From Zhengitettix transpicula (taxonomy: Eukaryota > Arthropoda > Insecta > Orthoptera > Tetrigidae): a DNA stretch of 64,000 bases. Each line of letters opens with the position of its first letter. Position 1 is the stretch's first letter. This document shows, one piece after another, positions 46,911-56,849 of this stretch. The DNA is taken from contig CM073595.1 of assembly GCA_037074705.1 (NCBI GenBank), positions 47,797,639-47,861,638 of the forward strand, written 5' to 3'. The translations under genes and the position numbers were made by a program. The notes below the pieces were generated by a model. That model had not been told where the DNA came from, searched no databases, and saw nothing but the letters and a program-made list of their open reading frames with translations.

Positions 46911-47343
46911 GCTATATTTATTTAAAACAGACGTTAAATTAAAACTTTTAATATATAATATATCATTTAACATGTGCTGTCCGTGAATCGAGTTCAGAAT
47001 ATTGATTTCAGATCCATTTTAAGGATAGGTGTTTATTATACAAATAATTTTTTCGTGCGTGGTCCATTTAATTTGCACCATTCAATCGAAACAAAGGTGA
47101 GGAACGAAAAGAATAAAAAATTTTTTTTTTAGAATAGACTGCCAATAATGAAGAAATTTAATTTTTTTATAAAACACTCAGTTTACTGTAAACTTCGGAA
47201 TGTCAGGGACGCATGAAATGTTTAAAACAACTACAGATGCCAAACTCCGGTTTAACATTACATCAGATTTGACAATCTTCATTTTATCATGTTTTATCCC
47301 GTAGCCCGCTAGAATATGTTCAAGAATTCTGTGATAAGACTCA
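46911..47343 (-). other. 3' flank of the membrane-protein exon (candidate 3' UTR)
   Basis: AT-rich DNA downstream of the stop codon on the minus strand. An AATAAA signal on the minus strand lies at 47032-47037, about 310 bases past the stop, and could end the transcript. No other feature is seen. Confidence 0.35.
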
Positions 47344-47840
47344 CTAAACAACATTTAACGTTGTCGAGGAGTCATAATGGGCCTGGACTTCGAAATCACA
47401 GACGGCTTCGTCAAAGATGACGGCCATAGAAACACGCAAGTAGAATCCCTGGATGACAAAACCCGAGATGTGGAGAATGATGGCAGCCATCACTTCGTTA
47501 TCTCCGTAATGCAGGACTCCAGTGTAAAATGACAAGCAGATGAGGTGGAACACGAGTGAAACGAAGATTAAGGCGAGTTTTAAAAACTGCAACACGGCTA
47601 TTTCTTTGGCGACGACGTCTGACGGCAGGAATTCTGAAGTGATGAATAAAGTAATTGCATACATCAACATCAATGACAAAGTGTTGATTACTTCAAGTTT
47701 CTCCTGAGGTTGGTTCCGACTGGAGACGACCTGAAGCAGTGCAAGTGTAATGATGAACAGAATCAAACAAGCGGAGAATGTTATAGCAATTATCGCTTCC
47801 TGTTTCATTTTCGTTTGAATAAATACTTCTTCAGGAGGAT
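47344..47840 (-). CDS. Terminal exon of a four-transmembrane membrane protein
   Basis: The frame is open from a good acceptor (TTTTTTGGTGTTTCAG ending at 47841) to a stop at 47344-47346. The exon enters in phase 1, with two bases completing a split codon, then PPEEVFIQTK before the Met at 47808, so that Met is probably internal. Counting from it, 154 residues contain four hydrophobic segments at about 5-28, 41-61, 73-99 and 106-132. Short polar loops separate them (SSRNQPQEKLE, SDVVAKE, HYGDNEV) and a polar tail follows. There are no recognisable catalytic motifs. The layout is that of small tetraspan proteins (MARVEL- or claudin-like size), but no family signature is visible and no function is assigned. 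GC content is clearly above that of the flanks, as in coding DNA. Upstream exons were not found in the window. Confidence 0.72.
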
Positions 47841-47856
47841 CTGAAACACCAAAAAA
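47841..47856 (-). promoter_or_regulatory. Splice acceptor of the terminal exon
   Basis: On the minus strand a T-rich tract (TTTTTTGGTGTTTC) precedes AG at 47842-47841. The frame of the following exon is open through this point only if the codon is split, consistent with a real intron. Confidence 0.65.
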
Positions 47857-48254
47857 TAATTAATTACCCAGGGCTATGACTAAATCTAAGTGAATGTAAA
47901 ATAAATATATATATACTGGTTGAAAGACGTATATAACACATTTGACTCACCCACGTCGAATTAGAAACGTCTACGTAATACGTTTCATGCACCTTTTTTC
48001 AGATCTCAGGAATCGTAGAAGAAAATAACTTAAGAGTGGCTTGCCTATGAGGGTATGAAACATTTTGCCTGTTTCACTTACAGAAGGAACTTTGTCAGTT
48101 TTTACATGAACATACTGTAGTGAAAATATCATTATTCAATTAACTTTGCTTCAATATATTTCATTTTAAAAAAAACTAATTCCGCAGTTAGACGAGTCTT
48201 TAAACCTGTTACATTCTCCGAGGTGCATCAAGTCATCAGCTATATTAAAAGGGG
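47857..48254 (-). other. Presumed intron sequence, unassigned
   Basis: AT-rich with a short TATA run near 47906. Nothing else is recognised. Confidence 0.3.
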
Positions 48255-48985
48255 TCTAGTACACACATTTGCCCGATGCATGTTTTCCCGACAACAATAT
48301 CCCGATTGTCATTTGCCCGACAATAATACATTATCCCGATCCGCGTTTTCCCGACAGGTCATTTTCCCGATGGGTCATTTTCCGAAAGGTGACTTTTTAA
48401 AAAATAAAGCATAATATTAATATTGTAGGACACTTAATATGTTACTTATCATATTATACATGTTTATTATTTACATGCTCCCTTATTGTTGCGCTAACCC
48501 TTCGGCTCTCCCATTGTCATTACGTTTTCGTCGCTTTTGAGTGTTGTCAACTGACCAGTGCAGTTGTGTTTCTCTAGGCCCTTCTTAGCACCTGACGAAA
48601 GGTACAAGGATCCCAGAAACGTTGTGTGGTATTTGTATTACCCTTTTTTATCTGTATTGGCTATCTTTCGTATTCATTATACATGATAATTATTGTTAAT
48701 TAAATTATTCATTAATACATAAAAAATTGATACACGTATCATTTAAGATTCATGAACTAGCCCCGTGGATTTAAAATAACTCTCTAGCACCCCTATTGGG
48801 GGTGGAAGGCATATTCAAAATACGAAATATGCGACAACGGCCTGTATTCGTACCGAATAAATGGTGTAGAGGGTCTCTCAGAATCATAATGCCTTTCTCG
48901 GTGCTTAAAGTGTCGAATTTCATCCCCTAACGGCATAAGGACGGGTGTAAGGTGGGCTGACAACAAATTTCGACAACTACCAAGA
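48255..48985 (+). repeat. CCCGA-rich element, copy 4 (longest motif cluster)
   Basis: Between 48266 and 48385 eight words of the form TTTxCCCGA or ATCCCGA follow each other at 12-20-bp spacing. The family body then follows, ending in CCCCTAACGGCATAAGGACGG. A foreign segment at 48480-48660 interrupts it and contains CTGACGA (48592) and GAAAC (48616), another folded-module candidate. Confidence 0.72.
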
Positions 48986-49127
48986 TTGGTCTCGATTCTA
49001 GTGTTTTAGAAGTCGCTGAGCTTAGGATGGTATGAAACATTATCACGTGCAAAGAGTGGTTGACGGGAAAGAATTTAGATTTACTTAACCTTGAAGTTTC
49101 CTTTAACACCAAAAGTATATATATATA

Positions 49128-49156
49128 GTGACAAGCAGATGAAGTGGAACACAGTG
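49128..49156 (-). pseudogene. 25-bp relic of the membrane-protein exon
   Basis: TGACAAGCAGATGAxGTGGAACAC matches 47530-47554 with one mismatch. On the minus strand it translates to VFHFICLSL, compared with VFHLICLSF in helix 3 of the exon, and the frame is then lost. Chance similarity of this length is unlikely within one window, so an old duplicated exon or paralogous gene relic is the likely source. Confidence 0.5.
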
Positions 49157-49459
49157 TTTGAAACATTTACCTATTACATTCCTCTCCCCGACCTAACCCT
49201 TCGGTATCTAAAATCAAATAAACCAGGTTTGCTGACGGTATTCGGGAATTTTCCTACTACATAAAATAAGTGTGTCTAAAAATAACGACGAATTAATACA
49301 GAAAAAAATACTCGATAACTTAATAAAGTATAAAATTACTCCCGGTACCTTAAAGTAGAATAGAAATACAACCTTCAGCTAAATAGAGACCGAGATATAG
49401 GTTTTACCCTAAGAAAAAAAATACCCTGTAACTTAAGAGGACCGAAACTACTCCGGGTA

Positions 49460-50442
49460 ACCTTTTGACAACCACGTCCACCCTCCACCACGGGGAACAT
49501 AAAATTTCATTAACCACTATGGTTGATGTGAGAATTAAACTCAGTGACTCCAATAACCACAGAATCGTCACTAATCTTGTTCTTTTTTACATTTCTTTTT
49601 ATGTAAACCCCTTCTAGCACCACCCATACTGTAAGTGCGCGTCCTTCTCCTGCCTTTCAGAGTTAAAATTAGACATTTAAAAATTCTAGAATGCCTCTAT
49701 CAAATTTTGCGACTCCGAAAACGTTTTATTTGACGCTATTCATTACAATTTAGGGAGTTTTTAAATGCTCGTCCCGCCACCCCCACCCTTAGAGGCGACA
49801 GGTGTGTCTTAAGCCCCCGGCTTTTAACCTGGATCGTAACATGTGAACACAGTTTGGAATAAATTAGTTTACGCATTTAAGATTGTAAAAGGAAATTTGT
49901 TACACCACGTTCCACCCCCACTCCTAGGGGCTGAACTACATCTTCACCAGTATGGTAAATGTCAAAATGAAATTCAGTGACTTACATTACCCCATAATCA
50001 ATACCAGTCTCCGTTGTTTACTCATTACTTTTATGTAACGGCCTATCACCATCAACCTCCCCCACCCTCACACCTAGGGGTTGAACTACAACTTAACTTA
50101 CATAGTGAATAAAAGAATTAAACTCATTGAGTTCTATAACCCTTTATTTAACACTTATCTCGGTTGTTTCGAGTGATTTTGATTTAACGGTCCTGACTGG
50201 TACTGACTTCCCCTGCTGTAAGGGGTTAAAATTATACAGTAAAACAATCTGAATAGAAGATATTAATCACTTAGACACCGAAAAGTAATTAATCGCCGCT
50301 AATATCGGCCGTTTTAGCATGTTTTAAAATTTCACCCTCGTTTACCCTTTGGGAGTTGACTAACTCTTCGAAAGGCCCTCACGGGCGTGCGCATAACAAC
50401 TCATCGAATTTTCATCGTAATCGGATGAATGGTTTAGGATTG
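49460..50442. mobile_element. Helitron-like body related to 31712-32660
   Basis: Shares words in order with the element at 31712-32660: GATGTGAGAATTAAACTCAG at 49525, GGCGTGCGCATAACAACTC near 50383 and GGATGAATGGTTTAGGA at 50425. The termini are not preserved. It is diverged and non-coding. Confidence 0.6.
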
Positions 50443-50444
50443 CA

Positions 50445-50877
50445 CAGTGGATTCGTGGTCAATCAGATTAATAGTACTTCTACCGATGTTTTAACCACTT
50501 TCTGCATTGGAGGGGAGCACCCTTAGGGGTGGGGGTGGAGGGGTGTTACATACAAATTAAACATAAACACCCGAGATTGGAGTCGAATTCATGGTTATGA
50601 ATGTCGATGACTTTAATTATCAGTTCAGTTTTTCTTTTACCCCTATGACAGGGGGAACGGAAAAGGACAACAATGTGCGTATGTTCACTATAATAATCTA
50701 CACCCGAGGAGCAAAATTGGAGATATTTAGTACACGTGTTTTTTTAGAACTGGAAACCAACACTATAGGGGTTAGACACAACTACTACTATCAGTAGCGG
50801 GAGTGGACGGGGTTGGAAATTATAAAACATGCTCAAACGGCCGATATTGGCGTTGGACAAATATTTTTATTTATAGT
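50445..50877 (+). repeat. Helitron-like tandem unit, plus orientation
   Basis: GGGGAGCACCCTTAGGGGTG and GAGATTGGAGTCGAATTCAT are the complement of the repeated words in the 51-55-kb units. One or one and a half units are present, directly left of the CTAG end at 50879. Confidence 0.65.
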
Positions 50878-51668
50878 ACTAGCTGGGTGCCCGGCGTTGC
50901 CCGAGATGTCATTTATCTATAACCCCCCGATTTTTTTCGTTATTTTTATGTAACGCAACTCGACCTCTATCCCTAAATGTGCCAGGTTGCATTGTTTGAA
51001 AATTCACTAAATTAAGTTAATAATGTGATACTTAATTTAGTAATTTTCTAAATTAAATAATTAATTTTTATTTAAATTAAAAACTATTTGTTTAATTTTA
51101 TTTATATTTCTGCAAATCAATTTTTTAAGCGTGATGATGTTGACGTTCCGATATTCATCTTCTTCGTATTCCGTATTTTTTTTTAAATAAATAATTACTA
51201 TACTTACAATAATTACAAATGAAAAATTATAGTCAATCGTTCGTTTTATTTGTTCCATAAGTTTTCAGAAAATGTCCATATTTAATACCCATAAACACAA
51301 TTAATTGGCTTTCTATAATATGAAGAAAAAAAAAGTAAGTGTCTAATGCAATTTTCGCCCAGTTCCCAATATTCAAGTGTATTTCTTGTTCTCAATTTAA
51401 AGATATGCATCTTAAATAAAATAACTGATAAATTTAACTTCCTAAATAACGCACAGACTCTCACAACGGAAATAATTTTAATAAGAAAGACAGCTTCCCC
51501 GGTGTAAGTTATTAACTAATTTTTCACGATTACGCACCAGGTTCAGATTTCTCTATGTTGACGATTCTGCCGGTCGTTCTCCACAGCTGTCTTCAGCCTG
51601 TGTTGCGCTGAGTGACGTGTGCGTGTGGTATTTATAGTGGTCGGGCATGCTGCGACCTGATTGGCCGT

Positions 51669-51740
51669 TGAGGATCGCCTGACATTTACTACGCGACATG
51701 GAAAAAATTTGTCATTGACGCTATGGTCAGGCGATCCTCA
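51669..51740. other. Perfect 15-bp inverted repeat
   Basis: TGAGGATCGCCTGAC at 51669-51683 and its exact complement at 51726-51740 enclose 42 bases. The GC-richer flank 51560-51670 has no homology to the tandem units, so this may be the end of a small foldback insertion (about 51540-51745). Confidence 0.6.
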
Positions 51741-53126
51741 GGGACATCCATTACATTTGATTTGAATCGAATCTCGGTTGTGTTAGCGTTATTTTACAAT
51801 AACTCGCCTCTACAGCCACCCCAAAGTGTACTCCCACTCATGTCGCTAGAGGTTGAAATTTTACAAACATAAAATTGGTAGAAATACTATACATCTAATT
51901 AACCCTGAAAAATATTCATTCCACACAAATATCGACAGTATAACATGTTTGGAAATTTCCATCCCCGGTCCACCCCTTCCCTTGGAGGTTATATTGCCAA
52001 TTAAATATCATAATTAAAGTCTGCGACCAATCATGGTTGTATTCGCGTTATTTTATCGTAGATTTTTATACCCCCGCCCTTAAGGGTGCTCCACTGCTAA
52101 ACCCGAAAGGGTATTAAAATTATACTCAGACAATACGTTGAGAAATTTTATGAATCTCATTGATCCTGAAAAATAATTAATCGTCGCAAAATTCGGTAGA
52201 TTAACTTGTTTAACAATTTCCAACCCTGACCACCCCCGTCCCTGGGAGGTTAATTGCTAGTTGAATGTCATTATTTAACTCAGCGTTATCCATAACTTTT
52301 GGTTTGACTCCAGTCTCGGGTGTATTCGAGTTATTTTCTTGTAACGCCCCTCCACCACCACACCAAGGGTGGTACTTCCCCTGTTATAAAAGGTTGAAAT
52401 TTTACTCAAATACATTGGTACAAACACTATTAATCACTTTTACCCTGAAAATAATTATCCGACTCATAAATTAGCCTTGTTAGCATGTATGAAAATTTCC
52501 ACCCCTAACTATCCCCGTTTGGGGGACTTTAACGTCATAATTAAACTCACTGACAACCATAACCCTGGATTCGAGTCCAATCTCGATTGTGTTTGCGTTA
52601 TGTTAATATAAATACAACTCCACCCCTTCCCTTAAGGGTGATCCACTCTAAATCCCGAAAGAGGTCCATATTAAATATATGGAACATATAGAGAAATTTT
52701 AAGAATCGTAGTGAAACAGAAAAATATTTATACGACACAAATATCAGCTGTTTAACATGTTTGAAAATTACAACCCCGGTCCACCCCCGTTTGGGGGAGT
52801 TAAGCTGTAAGTTTAATGTCGTAATTAAACACAGTTACAAAACCCGGATTTGACTCCAAACTCGAATGTGTTTGCGTTATTTTTATGTAATGCCATTCCA
52901 CCCCCAACAGTTAAGGGTGATTCCCTCCCATAGCGAAAGATTTTGAAATTTAACACAAACAACATCAGTAGAAATACAATCAATATAATTAACCCTGAAA
53001 AATATATATTCCCAGAAAACTAAATAATTATATACAAATGCCTTGTACAAAACGTGACCATTTTCCCTAACGACACCGAAAACTATGCATTCGACACTAA
53101 TATGAACAATTTCGGGCCATTTATTC

Positions 53127-53642
53127 CAGTTTTTCCCAACCTTTTCTTTTACCATGCCCCACCTAAGTCTTTCTAATGCCCCCAAATGTAACATATACAT
53201 ATTTTTTATATTAAAAAATTGAATAATTTCCTAAAGAAGCCTTATTTCAGCTATTGTATCACTGTTCTTCTATAGTACTAATTATGTGCATAAACAAAGT
53301 AATAATTTATTTTAATCTGAGATCGTATGAAATTAAGTTCTTATTTAATTTAACACGCACTTATCGCATGTTATAGCATTACAGTACGTACTAGTTCTTC
53401 ACTAGACATAGTAAACAATACTCTCAGAGTATGTCGTAGTTTAATATTACTCCAATCATTCAAGTGTGGCTCTATGGAAAGCACCAAACTTACAGAATGC
53501 TTATTTCAAAGTGAGATACCAAAATTTTGACTATTGTATAAGTTAAAAATTAATTAGCGGGTTTTAAATTTTAGACGAGCTAATATTATAATTGCCTTCC
53601 TGACCATTCAAGTTGCCCCACCCCCCCTGTTGGGAAACACCG
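53127..53642. mobile_element. hAT-like MITE inserted in the tandem units
   Basis: The ends CAGTTTTTCCCAAC (53127) and, on the complement, CGGTGTTTCCCAAC (ending 53642) match the hAT-type consensus CAGTGGTTCCCAAC. Subterminal CATGCCCCACC and GTTGCCCCACC are also hAT-like. The element is flanked by ATTTATTC (53119-53126) and ATTTAGTC (53643-53650), an 8-bp target-site duplication with one change, the length expected for hAT transposases. It is 516 bp with no transposase, hence non-autonomous. Confidence 0.78.
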
Positions 53643-55143
53643 ATTTAGTCTTTCATAACCCGGCCCCTTTATGCCAATAGGAAATAAACTTCAACTTAAC
53701 CTGCGTGATGAATATCAGAACATTCATATAACACGTTTGGAAATTTCCATAACGGGTCCACCCCTTCCCTTGGGGGTTATATAGCCAATTAAATATCATA
53801 ATTAAAGTCTGCGACATCCAGAACCTTGGTTTTGACTCCAATACCGGTAGTATTCGCGTTATTTTATCGTAGCTTTTTATACCTCCGCCTTAAGGGTGCT
53901 CTACTGCTAAGCCCGAAAGGGTATTGAAATTATACTCAGAGAATACGTAGAAAAATTTTATGAATCTCATTGATCCCGAAAAATATTTAATCGTCGCAAA
54001 ATTCGGTAGATTAACATGTTTAACAATTTCCAACCCTGACCACCCCCGTCCCTGAGAGGTTAATTGCTAGTTGAATGTCATAATTTCATTCAGCGCTATC
54101 CATAACTTTTGGTTTGACTTAAGTGTCGGTTGTATTCGAGTTATTTTCTTGTAACGTCCCTCCACCTCTACGCCAAGGGTGGTACTTCCCCTGTTATAAA
54201 AGGTTGATATTTTACTGACATACATTGGTACAAACACTATTAATCACTTTTACCCTGAAAATAATTATCCCACTCAAATATTAGCCGTGTTAGCATGTAT
54301 TAAAATTTCCACCCCTAACCACCCTTGGGGGACTTTAACGTCAATTTAAATATCATAATTAAACTCACTGACAACCAAAACCCTGGATTCGAGTCCAATC
54401 TCGATTGTGTTTGTGTTATGTTAATATAAATACAACTCCACCCCTTCCATTAAGGGTGATCCACTCCAAATCCCGAAAGAGGTTCATATTAAATATATGG
54501 AACATATAGAGAAATTTAAAGAATCTCACTGAACCAGAAAAATATTTATACGACGCAAATATAAGCTGTTTATCATGTTTGAAAATTACAACCCCTATCC
54601 CCCCCACTTTGGGGAGTTAATCTGTAAGTTGAATGTTATAATTAAACACAGTGACAAATATAACCCCGAATCTGACTCCAAACACGAATGTTTTGGCGTT
54701 ATTTTTATGTAATGCAATTCTACCCCCAACACTTAAGGGTGCTCCCCTCCCATGCCGAAAGGGGTTGAAATTTTCCACATCAACACTAGTAGAAATACTA
54801 TCAATACAATTAATCCTGAAAAATATTTATTCAACGCATATAACTGCCGTGTTTGCATGTTCCAATAATTCCACCCCGCCTAGCCCCGCCCTCTGGAGGT
54901 TAAATGCCAAGTTTAATGTCACAATTATCGGTAGAAACACTATCAATCTCTTTGACTCCGAAAAATATTTATCTGGCTCGAATATCAGCCGTTTTAGCAT
55001 GTATGAAATTTTCCACCCTCGCTCCTGTGGGTTGTCACAAAGAACACGTGTACGAAACTTGATAAAATTTGGTCCACGGGTGTAGATTTGTATAAGGAAC
55101 ATACACACATACATACACACATATAAACATACACACATACACT

Positions 55144-55984
55144 CATTTTTATTTATAATATTTCTACAGACATTTTCTGCGTATAATTTCAACCACTTTC
55201 GGTATACGAGGGGAGCACCCTTAGTGTTGGGGTGGAGGAACATTACATAAAAATAACTGGAAAAAAACGTAGGTTAGTGTGAAATCCAGGATTATAGACG
55301 TTTCTTAGATTAATTATGACATTCCAACTTACCGTTTGAACTGCCCAAGCGGGGTGGACAGAAGAGAGGGAACTTTTCAAACATGTTAACGACCAATATT
55401 TGGGTCGAATAAATATTTTGCGGGATCAGAGAGATTGATAGTATTTCGAACGATGTTATTTGTGTAAAATTTCAACCACTTCCAGTATAGAAGGGTAGTT
55501 GCTATAAGGGATGGGGGCGGAGGGACGTTACAGTAAATAAAACAAAACCAACCGAGATTGGAGTCGAATCCGCGGTTATCGACGACCCTGAATTTAGATA
55601 CAACATTAAACTTTCCGGTTAAGGTGTTCATAAACATCACACAAATCTATACCCTTGGAGCAAATTTGTATATGTGTTTCTTTGAAACCGGAAAAAAACA
55701 CTGTGGGGATAAGACGCACATACCACCTTCAGGGCCAGAGTTACGCGGGGATGTAAATATTTAAACTGTTCAAATGGCCGATATTTGCGCAGAGTAAATA
55801 TTTTTAGGGATCAGTGAGATTGATAGTGTTTCTCCTCGATGTAAAATTTCTACCCTTTTCATATTGAAGGGGAGCACACTTACAAAAATAACGCGAAAAC
55901 CACCGAGATTGGAGTTGAACCCGGAGTTATGGATGTCTCTGAGTTTAATTAAGACAACCCGGGCAACGCCGCGCATCCATCTAG
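55144..55984 (+). mobile_element. Helitron-like element, plus orientation, converging partner
   Basis: Units reading GGGGAGCACxCTTA and GAGATTGGAGTxGAA (complement of the left element) run up to a 3' end GCAACGCCGCGCATCCATCTAG at 55963-55984, here in two parts GCAACGCCGCGCATCC and ATCTAG, followed by T. With 50879 this gives two outward-facing Helitron-like 3' ends enclosing 5.1 kb. Confidence 0.62.
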
Positions 55985-55989
55985 TTATA

Positions 55990-56845
55990 GGTAAAGGAAT
56001 ATTTCTTCCAGGGTTGATATTGATTCAAATCGCAAGTTACAGTCTTAAATTCGAATTGTAGTAACTGACAACTCGTAATGTAATGTTACCAACATTATTT
56101 TATATTAAACAACTTCGATTTAATCAATTTGAGCAATTTACGACTTTATACTTTACAATACTATACAAAAATTAAGCTGAAACCTGTTAAAAATATTGAA
56201 GTCAAATTAGTTTTTCAATTTCAAGAGCTTGAGAATTGAGAATCACTAAGTCGAATAGTGACACTCTCGATGTTGTAAAATTATAATTTTAAGCCCTAAT
56301 TGTAAGCGAAGGAAGCAATTTTAGGGATTGTGGTGGTTAAAAATATTGCGAAAACGATCGTCATTAGTGTCGAATAATTACTTTTCCGTATCATTGAGAA
56401 TATTAGCGTCACTTTCCATTAACTTAAAATCCAACTCGACTACAAAAAGGCTGTTATTGGGAATACAGAATTAACGCTATTTCAGCTCCCCCAATGCAAT
56501 ATACAAACGCAAACATGCTATAATTATTATTTATGTTCTAGGAAAAAACACTGTGTGGGTAAGCAAAAATAGCACCCCTAGAGGAGGGAGTAGAAGTAGG
56601 TGATATTTCAAGATAATAATAAAATGTCCATTTCCATACACTTTAGAGTCACCAATCTTATATTGTAAGTCTAATTTCATGTCTAACGCTTTGGGACGGA
56701 AATGCCTGTGTCAGTGGTGGCAAAAAATAAATATGAGTACAACTAAATGAGTCTAATATATAGTTTTCGGGATCGCTGAGATTAGAATTTTCAATTATTT
56801 TTGTAGAATTCTTAGTGGTACAGTTGGAAGGGTCTGATTGAAAAA
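55990..56845. other. Diverged Helitron-like or unassigned DNA
   Basis: Scattered words (GATTGTGGTGGTTAAAAATATTGCGAAAA, in parts GATTGTGGTGG and TTGCGAAAA) recall the following 1.25-kb units, but boundaries cannot be drawn. No gene is recognised. Confidence 0.4.
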
Positions 56846-56849
56846 TAAT

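Larger units (their letters stand above)
50879..55135 (-). mobile_element. Helitron-like element expanded by internal tandem units
   Basis: The minus-strand 3' end is at 50879 (hairpin then CTAG followed by T). Inside are at least nine units of about 270-280 bp. Each has a line TCCAATCTCGATTGTGTT, a GCGTTATTTT word, a TAAGGGTGxTCC word and a GAAAATTTCCACCCC word, starting near 51764, 52030, 52303, 52572, 52848, 53828, 54112, 54386 and 54669. The four-unit set 52030-52990 is repeated as 53828-54840, showing higher-order duplication. The possible 5' part is the ACAC/ATAC-rich stretch at 55098-55143. No Rep or helicase is encoded. Confidence 0.65.

Noticed and set aside
52883..53200. 105-codon minus-strand frame
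   Set aside because: It crosses the junction between a tandem unit and the hAT-like MITE, so it cannot be an old gene.
54651..55243. 144- and 138-codon frames on opposite strands
   Set aside because: Both lie within the Helitron-like tandem units and overlap each other; homologous units at 52 kb do not keep them open.
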